From the NCBI RefSeq assembly GCF_963678635.1, contig NC_087063.1, forward strand, positions 2,952,580 through 3,016,579: 64,000 nucleotides of DNA. Reading direction: 5' to 3'. Within the stretch, counting starts at the first letter, position 1; the number at the start of each line of letters is the position of its first letter. Below the pieces are notes generated by a model. It did no database searches. It had not been told where the DNA came from and saw only the letters and a program-made list of their open reading frames with translations. Shown here piece by piece: positions 49,301-61,700 of this stretch. The stretch is from Symsagittifera roscoffensis (taxonomy: Eukaryota; Xenacoelomorpha; Acoela; Convolutidae). The position numbers and the translations under genes are program-made.

Positions 49301-51143
49301 CATTTGACCCTTTTTCCCTCTTCCCACCACTACCATCAACATTTGATCCTTTGTCCCTCTTCCCATTACTACCATCAACATTTGAGACTTTGTCATTCCT
49401 CCCACCACTACCATCAACATTTGACATGTTGTCCTTAATCTCGCCACCAGTCGTCAACATTTGACCCTTCGTCCTTATTCCCGTCACCAGTCGTCAACAT
49501 TTGACCCTTCGACCCTATTACCACCACTACCATCAACATTTGAGCCTTTGTCTCTATTTCCATCACTACCATCAATTTGTGACCCATTGTCCCTCTTCCC
49601 ATCTTTACCATCAACATTTGACCCTTTGTCCCTCTTCCCACCACTACCATCAACATTTGATCCTTTGTCCCTCTTCCCATCACTACCATCAACATTTGAG
49701 ACTTTGTCATTCCTCCCACCACTACCATCAACATTTGACATGTTGTCCTTAATCTCGCCACCAGTCGTCAACATTTGACCCTTCGTCCTTATTCCCTTCA
49801 CCAGTCGTCAACATTTGACCCTTCGACCCTATTACCACCACTACCATCAACATTTGAGCCTTTGTCTATATTCCCACCACTACCATCAACATTTGACCCT
49901 TTGTCCCTCTTCCCACCACTACCATCAACATTTGACCCTTTTTCCCTCTTCCCATCACTACCATCAACATTTGAGACTTTGTCATTCCTCCCACCACTAC
50001 CATCAACATTTGACATGTTGCCCTTAATCTCGCCACCAGTCGTCAACATTTGACCCTTCGTCCTTATTCCCGTCACCAGTCGTCAACATTTGACCCTTCG
50101 ACCCTATTACCACCACTACCATCAACATTTGAGCCTTTGTCTCTATTTCCATCACTACCATCAATTTGTGACCCATTGTCCCTCTTCCCATCTTTACCAT
50201 CAACATTTGACCCTTTGTCCCTCTTCCCACCACTACCATCAACATTTGATCCTTTGTCCCTCTTCCCATCACTACCATCAACATTTGAGACTTTGTCATT
50301 CCTCCCACCACTACCATCAACATTTGACATGTTGTCCTTAATCTCGCCACCAGTCGTCAACATTTGACCCTTCGTCCTTATTCCCTTCACCAGTCGTCAA
50401 CATTTGACCCTTCGACCCTATTACCACCACTACCATCAACATTTGAGCCTTTGTCTCTATTCCCACCACTACCATCAACATTTGACCCTTTGTCCCTCTT
50501 CCCACCACTACCATCAACATTTGACCCTTTGTCCCTCTTCCCATCACTACCATCAACATTTGAGACTTTGTCGTTCCTCCCACCACTACCATCAACATTT
50601 GACATGTTGTCCTTAATCTCGCCACCAGTCGTCACTATTTGACCCTTCGTCCTTATTCCCTTCACCAGTCGTCAACATTTGACCCTTCGACCCTATTACC
50701 ACCACTACCATCAACATTTGAGCATTTGTCTCTATTCCCACCACTACCATCAACATTTGACCCTTTGTCCCTCTTCCCACCACTACCATCAACATTTGAC
50801 CCTTTTTCCCTCTTCCCACCACTACCATCAACATTTGATCCTTTGTCCCTCTTCCCATCACTACCATCAACATTTGAGACTTTGTCATTCCTCCCACCAC
50901 TACCATCAACATTTGACATGTTGTCCTTAATCTCGCCACCAGTCGTCAACATTTGACCCTTCGTCCTTATTCCCTTCACCAGTCGTCAACATTTGACCCT
51001 TCGACCCTATTACCACCACTACCATCAACATTTGAGCCTTTGTCTCTATTCCCACCACTACCATCAACATTTGACCCTTTGTCCCTATTCCCACCACTAC
51101 CATCAACATTTGACCCTTTGTCCCTCTTTCCATCACTACCATC
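43357..51143. repeat. Hierarchical minisatellite, 39-bp monomer
   Basis: At least 7.8 kb of a 39-bp unit (CAACATTTGACCCTTTGTCC then CTCTTCCCACCACTACCAT). Variant monomers (GAGACTTTGTCATTCCTCC, GCCACCAGTCGTCAACATTT) are arranged in higher-order units of 197, 236, 275, 314, 353 and 392 bp. Every one equals 39n+2, as read from the recurring GTCACCAGTCGTCAACATTT junction (for example 47930, 48244, 48558, 48872). Because 39 is divisible by 3 but the higher-order units are not, both strands show long ORFs that shift frame once per unit. These are not genes. The array runs into the assembly gap. Confidence 0.97.
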
Positions 51144-51343
51144 NNNNNNNNNNNNNNNNNNNNNNNNNNNNNNNNNNNNNNNNNNNNNNNNNNNNNNNNN
51201 NNNNNNNNNNNNNNNNNNNNNNNNNNNNNNNNNNNNNNNNNNNNNNNNNNNNNNNNNNNNNNNNNNNNNNNNNNNNNNNNNNNNNNNNNNNNNNNNNNNN
51301 NNNNNNNNNNNNNNNNNNNNNNNNNNNNNNNNNNNNNNNNNNN
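51144..51343. other. Assembly gap, 200 N
   Basis: Exactly 200 N, so a placeholder. The minisatellite enters it from the left and unrelated sequence begins at 51344, so the true array length is unknown. Confidence 0.99.
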
Positions 51344-51756
51344 AAAAAAAATGAATTATCTTCTTTTGACGGCAATGCACAAGCTTCAAATTAAATTTGA
51401 AAAAAAAACTTGCTTAAGCCTACCTACTCAACTCCTTCAATATCAAAAATATTCCTGCGATCTCTTAGAGATGCTATTGTGACTCAGCTGAAGTTACACG
51501 CAGGGCCAGCCTAGTGTTGAGTTATTACTAACTCATTCAGTCACCTAGTATAATAGTACCACAAAATTTCACAAGATTTTATATCTAACACACAAAATAC
51601 AATTGATAACCAGATAAGAATACCCTATAGGTGACAGCGATCTTTCATTCAGTATCACTTTACCACCACAGACGTATCAAATAACTGCTTCGTTTAAAAT
51701 CAAACAAAATTTTATAAAAGAGCAGTGATGGTTTTAAAGAAAAAGACTTCCCTCGA
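51344..51756. other. No gene seen
   Basis: AT-rich DNA after the gap with no recognised feature. Confidence 0.5.
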
Positions 51757-52124
51757 TTGGAACACTCCAAAAGAACGAAGCCCAGGGCACTGTCTTCTCT
51801 AGTGAGTGTGTCTTGTCTAAAGACCCACCGACGTCTTCTTTTATATGTCCTACGATTGTCCGAGCTGTCCTACTACGTAGCTCAAGGCAGCCTCTTAATC
51901 GAAAATATCTAGAGTCTAAGCAAAAGCTCTCCGACACTCGGACAGTTCCAAGTACACGAGAGTAGGGAACAACTTTGTCTTCTCAAGTGAGTGTGTCTTT
52001 CTAATACACTCACCGACGCCTTCTTTCGTGTGTTCCCGGCTTGCCCAAGCCTTCCTATTAGGTAGCTCAAGGCAGCCACTCAATCAAAATCACATTCAAA
52101 AAAACTTTTGTTCGGATACTTTGA
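51757..52124. repeat. Diverged 184-bp tandem repeat, two copies
   Basis: AGTGAGTGTGTCTT at 51801 recurs at 51986, and GTAGCTCAAGGCAGCC at 51878 recurs at 52062, giving a 184-185-bp spacing. Intervening CCGACG..CTTCTTT motifs also repeat. It may be part of an unidentified mobile element. 52125-52960 holds no recognised gene; a 33-codon ATG ORF at 52620-52718 is not convincing alone. Confidence 0.75.
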
Positions 52125-53008
52125 TGAACCCGATCTAGAATCCAAAGTTAATCGCGAATCTCCGGGTCAATTGGACCACTATTCCCCCAAATATACACGT
52201 CTCGTGAGTAGTAGACCTACTATTTAGACCTCAAAAGGATGTCTAAGTATGTTATAATTGTCCCAGAGGGTACTTCCAAATTTTCACTAAGGAGATTTGT
52301 TAAAGGGCTTAAGTCACTCCGGAGTTTCACTACGCGGAATTTCAGGGCATTAAAGTAGCTAAAAAGTCAATTTATTTCGTCTCTCTACATATATCGGTCT
52401 CCGGTTACCGAGTGTCCAATTCCCAACTTCTCTGGAAATAACGTTGTTCTTTCCTCAATTTCGTGGCACGGGAGGGTACTGTTCCGCTCCGGATCTTTCT
52501 CTGAAGTCTCCTTTCGTGACATCTCTTCCTGCTAAGTGTCTTATCGTGTACTGTTTTTTATCGACCGTTTTTCGTTCTGTATCTCCGGTTGTGTTTTTTT
52601 TTGTCTTTTTGTATTAAAAATGGCCGTTTCTGCATTTCTCAGAAAAAGACCGCTCAGAATCGAAAGTTTGAAAACTAAAAATTCCAGAATATTCACCCTC
52701 CTTTTTACTAAAAAATGATCGTTAAGGCCTCTATCGCTGTCTTTCTAGCGCCGCAGTGAGTTCGAACTGTGCCTATCCGGGGGAATGTCACACTTTTGTG
52801 CATTGTCTTAAAATCCTCTTTGAAAGCGCGCAAAGCGGTCACTTATTCGGTGGAGAATTTATAAATGATTAAATATATTATGTTGTCGAAGATACAGTTT
52901 CTTTCGCATCAAATTTGTTGGACAAGCAGTTGTTAATTCCAATAAGTGTAAATTTGTTTGAAGTAGCTTGATTTGCTATTTTTCACACGCTTCTTTAATC
53001 CATGTTTT

Positions 53009-53186
53009 TAGTCCTCCAAAACCTTTTATCAAAACTGTTGTTAGATGTCTGCTCGTCGTTTCGTCAAATGACACGAAATTTCGTCTGCAAACAAATGCGT
53101 TTGAAGAAGTGCGAGTCAGATTTCTGGTTTCGGGCATGTCGTCTTGCTAATCTGTACAACGAATACTTCAAATGTGGAACTCATGG
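53009..53186 (+). CDS. Possible exon of an unknown gene
   Basis: After an acceptor-like CATGTTTTTAG (ending 53008), an open frame reads FVCKQMRLKKCESDFWFRAC and LANLYNEYFKCGTH up to a donor-like G|GTAAAG near 53187. The composition is clearly protein-like, but no family is recognised. Another frame is open over part of the same stretch. The next candidate exon (55142-55322) lies beyond the non-LTR element. Confidence 0.3.
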
Positions 53187-53573
53187 TAAAGTTTCATGGA
53201 AAAGCTTCAAGTTTATATAATAACATTTATTTATCAACCACCTTGAAGCTCTCAGGTGAAAAGTAATCATCGATAATTGTAATCGAGTTTTTTTTTTATT
53301 GTTGTTGTAACTATGTGTATCTAATGATGTTATAATATTTTTATGAACTGATAGGAAAAAAACAGAAAACATTTGACATACACTTGTATCAAAGAAGTCA
53401 ATTAAAGTGAACAAGAAATAAAAAGAGCGTATATACCGCACAGTTTACAGTTGAAGCAGTAAAGCGAAGGGTGTGTGTCAACTAGTTGCCTCAAGGATGC
53501 ATCCAGCGTTCCCGCGCTGATTCGCTAGGTCTAGCTTTTGTTTGAGAAATTTAAAAGCTAGTTTCTCACCCGT

Positions 53574-55118
53574 TTAGACTGTTATTCGCCTTGCAAGTTC
53601 TTTCAAGAAAACTGCAGTAGACCTACCAGCGCCACCCAGTGTTTCCATGGCAACGGATTTGAAAATAACAGTGGAAGGGAGGTCTGAATAGTGGTTTCTT
53701 TTGCGGACTTCGGCCTCGGAAGCTGCATTGGCACCCGGAAGAACTCCCATTCGCAGATTAGAGTTTGCCAAACGACTTATACATGTGAAATCCCATGCCA
53801 AGGTCCGTTCTCGCTGCCATGGCATTAGTGTGTGTCCATCTGGTCTGCGTCCATCTTTGCGTAGCAGCCCGATAGGTTCTAGTGTGGAACTGATGCCGAG
53901 TGATTTTATAGAATCTTTAATGATCATGTTGCCATTCGAGTGTCTGATGAACCTGTGCTTGATCGTCGGGCAGACAAATGCGTGTCTTCCATCTGTTGCT
54001 GCAACATAGCCACATTTGCACGTGTGTTGTGCGGTTACTGGGGCTCCTAGACGCAGACCAGCTGAAATACGGAACTCATCATCGGACAAAGTCAGACCCA
54101 GCGGACGAGAAGGAAGGACGTCCAGCCAAGCGCCTGAACCTACCGCGCGACAGCCGTGATAACGAGCAAGTGAGTTTTCGTCGTTACAATTGCTCAAAAT
54201 GTTTGCGGATTGTTGTTCGTAGATAGGTTTTGTCCAAAAGTTTTGGGCTTAGTCTTCAAATTGGTGGTTGCTGAGAGACTCCCAGTGGTCGACGGCTTCG
54301 TTAAAAAGACCAGGATTGCTTATCTCAGGAGCAAGGCGGTGCCGTAAATTTTCAGTGGAAACAAATGAAGCAATAAATGCTGATGAGCTGAGAGTGCTGG
54401 TTTTTTGAAGACCAAACCCTCCTTGTTTCGTGGGCAAGCAAATTTGACTGAAAAAGACATCGGAAATGATGCAGTTGAAGATTCTCTCAAGTTCAAGGAA
54501 TACAAGTGTGTCGATTTCGTCGAGTAAATCTGTGTGTTTAAAGGCAGGACTAGCGCGGAGGACATACATAAGTTTAGGGACAAAGAAACAATTTTTAATG
54601 AGAAAGAAAGCGGTTTGACATGGTAAAGAAGCTGTTCGCTGCAGGAGTGTCTTGAGTTTCGCAAGTTTGTCCACTAACTCTGCTCGAATCGACCTAGTGC
54701 CTAGACCAGCTCCAAGAAGTGTGCTGTCTTCGGCATCAACGCATTGAATAGTGGGAAATGTCTCACGAAAAGCTCTTTCTATCTCCTTTTTACTGCTCCC
54801 AAAAGCTGTCACCTCGCACTTCTTCTCATTCAAAAGAAGACCAAGTTTCTCACATGCTTGTTTGATACTCAGAAGATCATGGAGAGTGGTGCGCCATTCA
54901 TCAGCAAAAGCAACGTCATCCAGGTATCCAGTTTTCAGCTTGCTCAAGAGGTTCTGCAAAGCAGGATGTAGGACAAGACAAAAGCCAAAGGTAGCCAAGG
55001 GATCGCCTTGCTGAAACCCTTCTGTTGATTTAATGGTGAAGGCACCATATATCAAGAAACTGCTGTCTTCGTAGCAGAGTTTCACAAAGCTAAGGATCTC
55101 CGGGGCTAAGGACATCAC
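53574..55118 (-). mobile_element. 5'-truncated non-LTR retrotransposon with restriction-like endonuclease
   Basis: Two collinear minus-strand ORFs. 55118-54249 is the C-terminal half of a reverse transcriptase: FTIKSTEGFQQGDPLATFGF (motif B), GYLDDVAFADEWRT (the YxDD catalytic box, intact), LGLLLNEKKCEVTAF, and thumb. 54197-53574 follows after about 50 nt and a frame change. It reads GSGAWLDVLPSRPLGLTL, a CX1CX8..HX3C zinc knuckle (CKCGYVAATDGRHAFVC), and an R-PD..WDFT motif (RRPDGHTLMPW..LAWDFTC). This knuckle plus PD-(D/E)XK-like arrangement is typical of R2/R4-type elements with a C-terminal restriction-like nuclease. The N-terminal RT and upstream domains are missing, as in 5'-truncated insertions. 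The 3' UTR probably continues to about 53450. Confidence 0.82.
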
Positions 55119-55141
55119 GTCTTACACAATTTTGACAAAGG

Positions 55142-55322
55142 CTTGATCACGTTCAATGTGACATATTGTTTGACCCAGAATACAAAAACAGACTTCTAGG
55201 AATGTACACAAAGTTTTTCAAAACTCGCTACAACGAATCAGACACATTCCTTTGGCGCATTTTATGCGAATGCAACAACTGTAGAGACCTGAAGAAACTT
55301 ACACTTTTAACTGAAAACTAAA
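55142..55322 (+). CDS. Possible terminal exon of an unknown gene
   Basis: Directly beyond the truncated end of the non-LTR element, an open frame reads DHVQCDILFDPEYKNRLLGM, YTKFFKTRYNESDTFLWRIL and CECNNCRDLKK, ending TAA at 55320-55322. It is strongly protein-like, ends shortly before CIAO3, and lies on the same strand. It may pair with 53009-53186, in which case the non-LTR element sits in the intron. Splice phases did not join cleanly by eye. Not identified. Confidence 0.33.
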
Positions 55323-55768
55323 CTTTGAACAATGCAATGACTGGGTTTTATGCGAACCATTGGATTATATTCCTAAATCCTTTGTTATTATTGTTTATTG
55401 ATTCTGTCGACAATTGAATCAGGGTATGAATAATGCAAATCAGGGTATTGAACCAAGGTATGATTAAATGTTTTTTTTTTGCTTGCTCCGGTTTTTAAAA
55501 GTCTTGTTTGCTCAATTCTTTGTTAATTACGTTTTCTTGGTATTGATCATTCATTTGTTTTCGTTATCAAATTATTCATGCATAATTTATTCGTTTTCTT
55601 GGTATTTTTTGACGATTCTAATAATTTTTTCATCAGTTAGCCTGTATAAACCTATATATGTCAATATTTTTCTATTTTTCTGATCTTGGACCCATTCTGC
55701 ACTTGGACCATTCTGCTTATTACTCCGCCTCAGTTTTCAGTGATAAGTTATCAATAATTCTTTTTGCA

Positions 55769-55770
55769 GG
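55769..55770 (+). promoter_or_regulatory. 3' splice acceptor just upstream of the CIAO3 ATG
   Basis: TTCTTTTTGCAG ends at 55769, five nt before ATG 55775. Either a trans-splice (spliced-leader) acceptor or the end of an intron in the 5' UTR. No upstream exon was recognised. Confidence 0.6.
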
Positions 55771-55774
55771 TAAG

Positions 55775-58700
55775 ATGTTTTCAGTGGGTGTTAAAATATC
55801 TGGACTTGATGATTTCATTGCACCTTCCCAAGATTGTATTAAACCCGCTGTGGTTGAGAATAGAATTGTAACTGGTGCTAAAAGAGGTACAATCAAAGTT
55901 GAATCAGATGGAACCTACAAGGAGTTATCATCAAATGGAGATGAAGTGTTGCTTCAGAAAGCTAAAATTACGCTCAATGATTGCTTAGCCTGCTCTGGGT
56001 GCGTGACGACCGCTGAGACGATGTTGATAGAGCAACAAAGTTACTCGCAGATTTTAGAGTCTTTGAAGTGAGATTTTCTGGACTGTTTTAGTTTAGTTAG
56101 TTAAATGTTGCTTCTTGCTAAAATTTTGACACCTAAGGTTTTGCTTACAAGTACGTTAGGTCCCAGGAAAAAAGCTAGTATGAAAGAGATGCGTACAGCA
56201 ATTTAGTCAAAATTTCAGAAACACAATTAAGCAACTGCAAACTATGTTTTCGAAAATTTTAAGGCCTGAAAGTTTCCCTTCAGGGACCCATCTAAATTCA
56301 AAGGACCCAACTATCATACTTGTACCTATCTATATATGATTCAATTGAGCGAGATATTTCCAGCAAGGTTTAAGCCAAGTTTACATGTTTAAGAATTATA
56401 CGCTATCTGTACATGTTTAGCTATAGGCTAAAAGGTTTAAGCGCTTCTGCTAACTTGCGGTTTTTCATCTAGCATTGGTTTTGCCCCTTATCACATTATC
56501 AATTATATATATATATATAAATGCGGGCTTTACTATCTCGCCATGTTTAAGCTTTTTCAACGTATAATTTTTGCATGTTTAACAACAGAATTTTTTCACG
56601 TTTAAGCTATACCGTAAATCGCAATGGTTAAGGTTTTTTTTTCAATTTTCCAGTTTAAATTCATTGTTTATTTTATCCAGTTTGAAATTGGCAACCCAAT
56701 AGTAGGATATTGTCAGAGTTTTCCCAGGTTTTGCGATTGTGGCCTCCATATATGAATAACCAAATCCTTTTAGTTTACGAGATAGGCAATTTTCGAGATT
56801 TTTCAAAAATTTCTAGAAAATTTAATTAAAAAAATTTCTCAATTTTTGAAATTCTCACCCTATAGTTGGGTGCTGTCAGGGTAATCTTAGGGGTTGCGAA
56901 TCTTGCCTCCAATTCTCACTTCTCAAATCCTTGTAGTTTTCGAGATATGACGTTTTTTATTATTTTTTCAAAAACTTAGATTTTAAAAATTTCCAAAACG
57001 TTGAAGATCTCAATCCTGTTGCTGGATATTGTGAGGGTACTCTCAAGGGTTGCAAATCTTGCCTCTGATTATGGCTGCTCAAATCCTTGTAGTTTTCAAG
57101 ATATGACGTTTTTTTGGATTTTTCAAAATTTTTCAGAAAACCTAGATATAAAATTTTTTTACAAAACTGAAATCACCATCTCTGTAGTGAGACTATGTCA
57201 GGGCAGTCTTAGGAGTTGCGAGTTTTGTCGCCAAGTATGACTGCTCAAATCCTTGTAGTTTTCCAGATATGACGTTTTTTGTGATTTTTTCAAAAAAAAA
57301 TTCATGAAAATTAATTTAATTTTTTTTTTCTTTCAAAGTTTGAATTTCCTAACCTGTAGTTGGGGGGCTGTCAGAGTAATAATCTCAGGGGTTGCAAATT
57401 TGGCCTCCAATTAAGAATGCCCAAATCATTTTTGTTTAAGAGATACGACGATTTTTTTGTGATTTTTTTTGGAATTTTTCAGAAAACTCATATTACAAAA
57501 TAATTCGTTAAAATGAAATTCCCAACCCTGTAGTTGTGTGTTTTCAAAGATTGCGAATACTGCCATAAAAAAATACTGCTAAAATTTTGGTAGTTTTCGA
57601 GATGCGAATACATTTTTTAAAGAAAACTTGAGAGGAAGTTTCTCAAAATTTGAATTTCCCACCGTTTTAGTTAGGTACTGTAAGAGTACTTTCAGGAGTT
57701 GCAAATCTTGCGTCCAAATGCGACTGCTCAATAGCTTTCAGTTTCCCAGATGTGACGTTTCTTAGATCATTTTAAATTTTTTGAACTTTATAAAATTTCA
57801 CAAAATTATATGGTTCTTCAAAATTTGTATAAAAAACTTTGGAAAATTTGTAATTACGAACCCTGTAATTGGGTGCCGTCAGAGTACACTCAAAGAATAA
57901 TTTTTTGAGTTGTTGATGAAAATTTACAGCACCGCATGTGCGTTACACGCTAGTTTTAATTAAGCATGCATGTTAGAACTAAATCATGCTCTGCGGGTGT
58001 TATGGTCGTTACAGGGACTTAGTACAGCTAGTAGAAGCAGCAACCTCTTGCAAAATTTGAAATTAACAACCCTGTAATTCGGTGCTGTCAGAGTACACTC
58101 AAAGGATGCAGATCCTATTTCCAATATATCCGGTTATCTAATAATTTTTTAAAAATTCGAAGCACCGGAGGTGCGTTACATCTTAGTTTCAATTAAGTTA
58201 TTGACTGATATTTGCTTTTATTCTTTTTGCAGTGATGAGTTTTTTCAAAATAAATTTTGGCTTGTCTCTAAATTTTTTCACGAAAGAGGGCGTACAGTCA
58301 TATGTTGCTGTTAACACTTGCAGGAGCAAGTGTCTTGTAATCGGGAACTAGGCTTTTTTCCCGTCAACATTTTTTTTGCACATTTTAATTTTTGCACATT
58401 TTAAATTGTGCGTGTGTTTTTAGGGAGCGGGAAATTTAAAATTGTTTATTAGTTTCATTTTTTTGGATTTCAATTCTTTTTTGTCTTTTTTCGACTAAAT
58501 ATGTTGGGCCTATTTTATATCGCCTTAATGGCTTTATATTACGCCGTTTGATGAGCAAAAAGTTTTGTGTGTGTTTTGAGGGAGAAGTGAATTTAAATTT
58601 TGTTTGTTAGTTTAAAATTTTAGGTTCAAGCTTTCTACTCAGATATTTTTGGCTTAGTCACTGCTTGGGAAGTTTTATTCCGATGCAAATTTTGGTTCCT

Positions 58701-61700
58701 GTTGTCTAAGCATGTTTTTTCAAATCTATCTTCATACATTTTGATAGATTTATTTTCATGTATAATTATAGATTTTCGATGTTTTTGTTTTTGGCTGATG
58801 GTTTTTCGGCTTTTTTGTTGTCGATTAAGCTCTCGGTTTAGTTTCCGAATTGTGTACACTATCTTGCCTTCAGTACATTTATGGCACTCGTAGATACTAT
58901 ATGTGCAGTACATGGTTTATTATCAATTTTTTTGCCGAATTTTTTCGGTTAAATTTCAGCTTCTAGGTTACCGGCTTTAATTCTGTCGGCTTATTTACCA
59001 AATATCTTGTTTCCTACAATTTTCCGATGTTTTTTATGAAATCAATAAGACCCTGGCGTTAATTTTTTTCGAATGTGCAAATTCAACTTTATTGGAACTT
59101 CTCAAGTTCCTAATATTAGCTACTGCTTGAGCGTCATGTGGTTTTAACCCTGTATTTGTTGTATTGCAAGTGGTCCGAAACTCAGCTTCGCCTCTGTCTT
59201 CAATTTTGACAATGTATGTTTGAATTTTTGAATTTGAAAAATAACTTCTCCGACCTTTAAAATTTCTTTAAAAAAATCCTAACAAAGTTTCTATTTTTTT
59301 TTTAAATTTTTAGCTTTTCAAAAAAGCTTAGTTCGTATATTCTCCTCGATGCTTCTTGGACGGCCTGCTATTTTTATGATATTTCTTTGGCAAAAACAAT
59401 TGAAGTCTAGAGTTTAATCGCAATTTTTTTTGTATAGTTGTCAATAAGTTATTTCGTCAATTAATTTTTATTCGTCTTTTAGTGCGTTCTAGTCTATGTA
59501 TTTTTAAAGAACGTTTACTTGTATCAAGAAGAGACTCGGTTTTAGAAAGCCTCAAGTGTTGTAAAATCAGAAATTACCTTCGATTTGTAAAATCATATTT
59601 TGATCGTAACTTTCAGAATAGCAGATTAAGTTCGTTTTAATTATTTGTTCCCAGTAAACTTAATGTTTTCCTCTCGATCTGAAGCGTTTTTTTTATTTGA
59701 AAATCAAGTGTAAGCAGGTTAGTGTAATTTATGTGTTTCGTTTTTATACCTGCTAAACTTTCTGAAAGCGAGAAAAACGAAATATGATAGTTTTTTCGCC
59801 AGCCTTTTTCTTTTGGATAATTTTGTTTGAATGTAGTTTAGAGCCAATGTTCGTCCTCTTTTCTCGTGATGTCTGAAGTTTGTTGTTGATAATCAATTCA
59901 AATATCCGCACATCGAGTTTTGACAAAAATTCAAAACTTTCTGTGTTGTTACTGCTTTCACAAAATCTCATGTTTGGATTTTTTATCATCTTTTATCATG
60001 GTTTTGTCTGCATTGTTCTCGGTAGTTTTCCTGTTAGCTTAATGGTAGCTGTTGGGCTCCGCCTCAATCAAAATGAGTTTCATGTTGAGACAAACATGAA
60101 AACTTCGTGTTGTTTTTGGGCGGTTTTTCATTTTCTTAACGATTCAGTGGCTTTCTGTATCGCAAATTCAGCTAAGCTTATGATTTGTACCTTTGAATGG
60201 GATGTCGTTTGGTTACTTTATCATTATAATGAAGTAAAAAAAATTTTAAAAAAAAATACGCCTTGTGGCTAACTCAAAAATATGATTTTGTTAAATGACA
60301 TCCCGCCTTTCTGAAAGAATCTGATGTTTTATTGAGCATTATAAAACTTATCATCAAGTTTTCATTTGACTAATTTTAAACACTGTCATTGGTACTTTTT
60401 GCGCGGGTTTTGTCTTGAGCTTTTGTTTAGAGCATCTTTTGATCGTGAAGCTGTTTTTATTCGATTTTGATAGTACAAAATTATATTCACCTTTTCTCAC
60501 TTGTAATTAAATGACTGGCGATAATCAATTAGGAACCTCAACAACTTCGAAAAGTTTTCCCAATTGGCCTAGAGGCAACGCAAATGCATTTGAACCCTAA
60601 GGTTTGGAGTTTAAGCCCCGGCAGGACCTTTTTTTTCTGTATGAAAAAGAAAAAAAAATCGGGAAAAATTGAATTGGCGGATTTTTGTTCGTCTGTTTAT
60701 GCTTTGTCGACTTAGTTGCCACATCGGGGATTTTTATTGCGCTGACAGCAATTTTTATTGTTGATGAAAGTGATTTTGGCTCACTCCTGTAATTTATTAA
60801 GTCATCCGCTTTCGTTGTAAAATTTTCCTTGGTTTTCCTTTCTTTTTTTTCGCTTAAAAGCTTTGTTCTACCCACTTGTTGTTGGCTTAAGTGCCGCTCG
60901 GTATATACTAAATGCCTATTGGATACCGGTGGTTCTGTTTTTTGACAGTTTTTTGAAATTATTTTCAATTTTACCAATTTTTTAATCGTTTCGTCATTTC
61001 CGTCTCATTTTCTATTCGCTAGCTAGCTCCGCTTTGACTGTGCCATAAGAACGTTACTGGTCTTTTCGGGGTATAAAGGTTGATTGAAAATCAAATTTTT
61101 GGTTTGCGGTAATAGCGTCTGTTTAACATGTATATGCTACGATATCTTGGGTCGCCTAGATTACAAAAACGCTGATAATGACTAATAACTGCAAGAACAC
61201 AAAAGCGATACAAGAGAAAGTGGCACACAAAATGTTGAAAGAAATGTTTCCTGCTTATGCTAATTAAAAATTGGCAATCGTTCCTTTGAATCAACTAGCT
61301 ATTGTTTTAGGACGAGAAAAACGGGTTCTGTTTTTGCTGCCACTGTTTCTCCTCAAAGTGTTGCCTCACTGGCTGCTTTTTACAGCGATGATTTCATCTC
61401 GACAGCTGAAAGGATAAGCTTTTATCTAAAATCGATCGGCGTCGACTATGTTTTTGATTCAAATATAGGACGAAATCTAACTTTACTGGAGAGCGGAAAG
61501 GAGTTCGTTGAGAGGTTTCGCGGGAAGTCAGAGCACTTTCCTGTTTTTACTTCGTCTTGCCCAGGTTGGATTTGCTACGCTGAAAAAACACACGGAGATT
61601 TCATTTTACCGTTCATATCGAAAGTTAAATCCCCGCAACAAATGATGGGAAGCTTAATCAAGAGACAGTTGGCATCTAGTTTGAAAGTGGATGCAGATCT

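Noticed and set aside
43378-51140. Dozens of 60-140-codon ORFs on both strands
   Set aside because: All are by-products of a 39-bp (13-codon) minisatellite. Higher-order units of 39n+2 bp break every frame, and both strands are equally open.
43357-51143. CRISPR-like array
   Set aside because: Repeats are contiguous 39-bp monomers without unique spacers, in a eukaryotic context.
60028-60092. tRNA-like A box TTAGCTTAATGGTAGC
   Set aside because: No matching acceptor stem or good B box downstream; probably chance or an old tRNA-derived relic.
59880-60272. 130-codon ORF within the CIAO3 intron
   Set aside because: Starts at TTG, has no recognised domain, and T-rich DNA easily gives hydrophobic open frames.
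60540-60625. tRNA gene candidate (TTGGCCTAGAGGCAACGC, then GAGTTTAAGCCCC and a T run)
   Set aside because: Box-like motifs are present, but neither the acceptor stem nor the T stem pairs on either strand.
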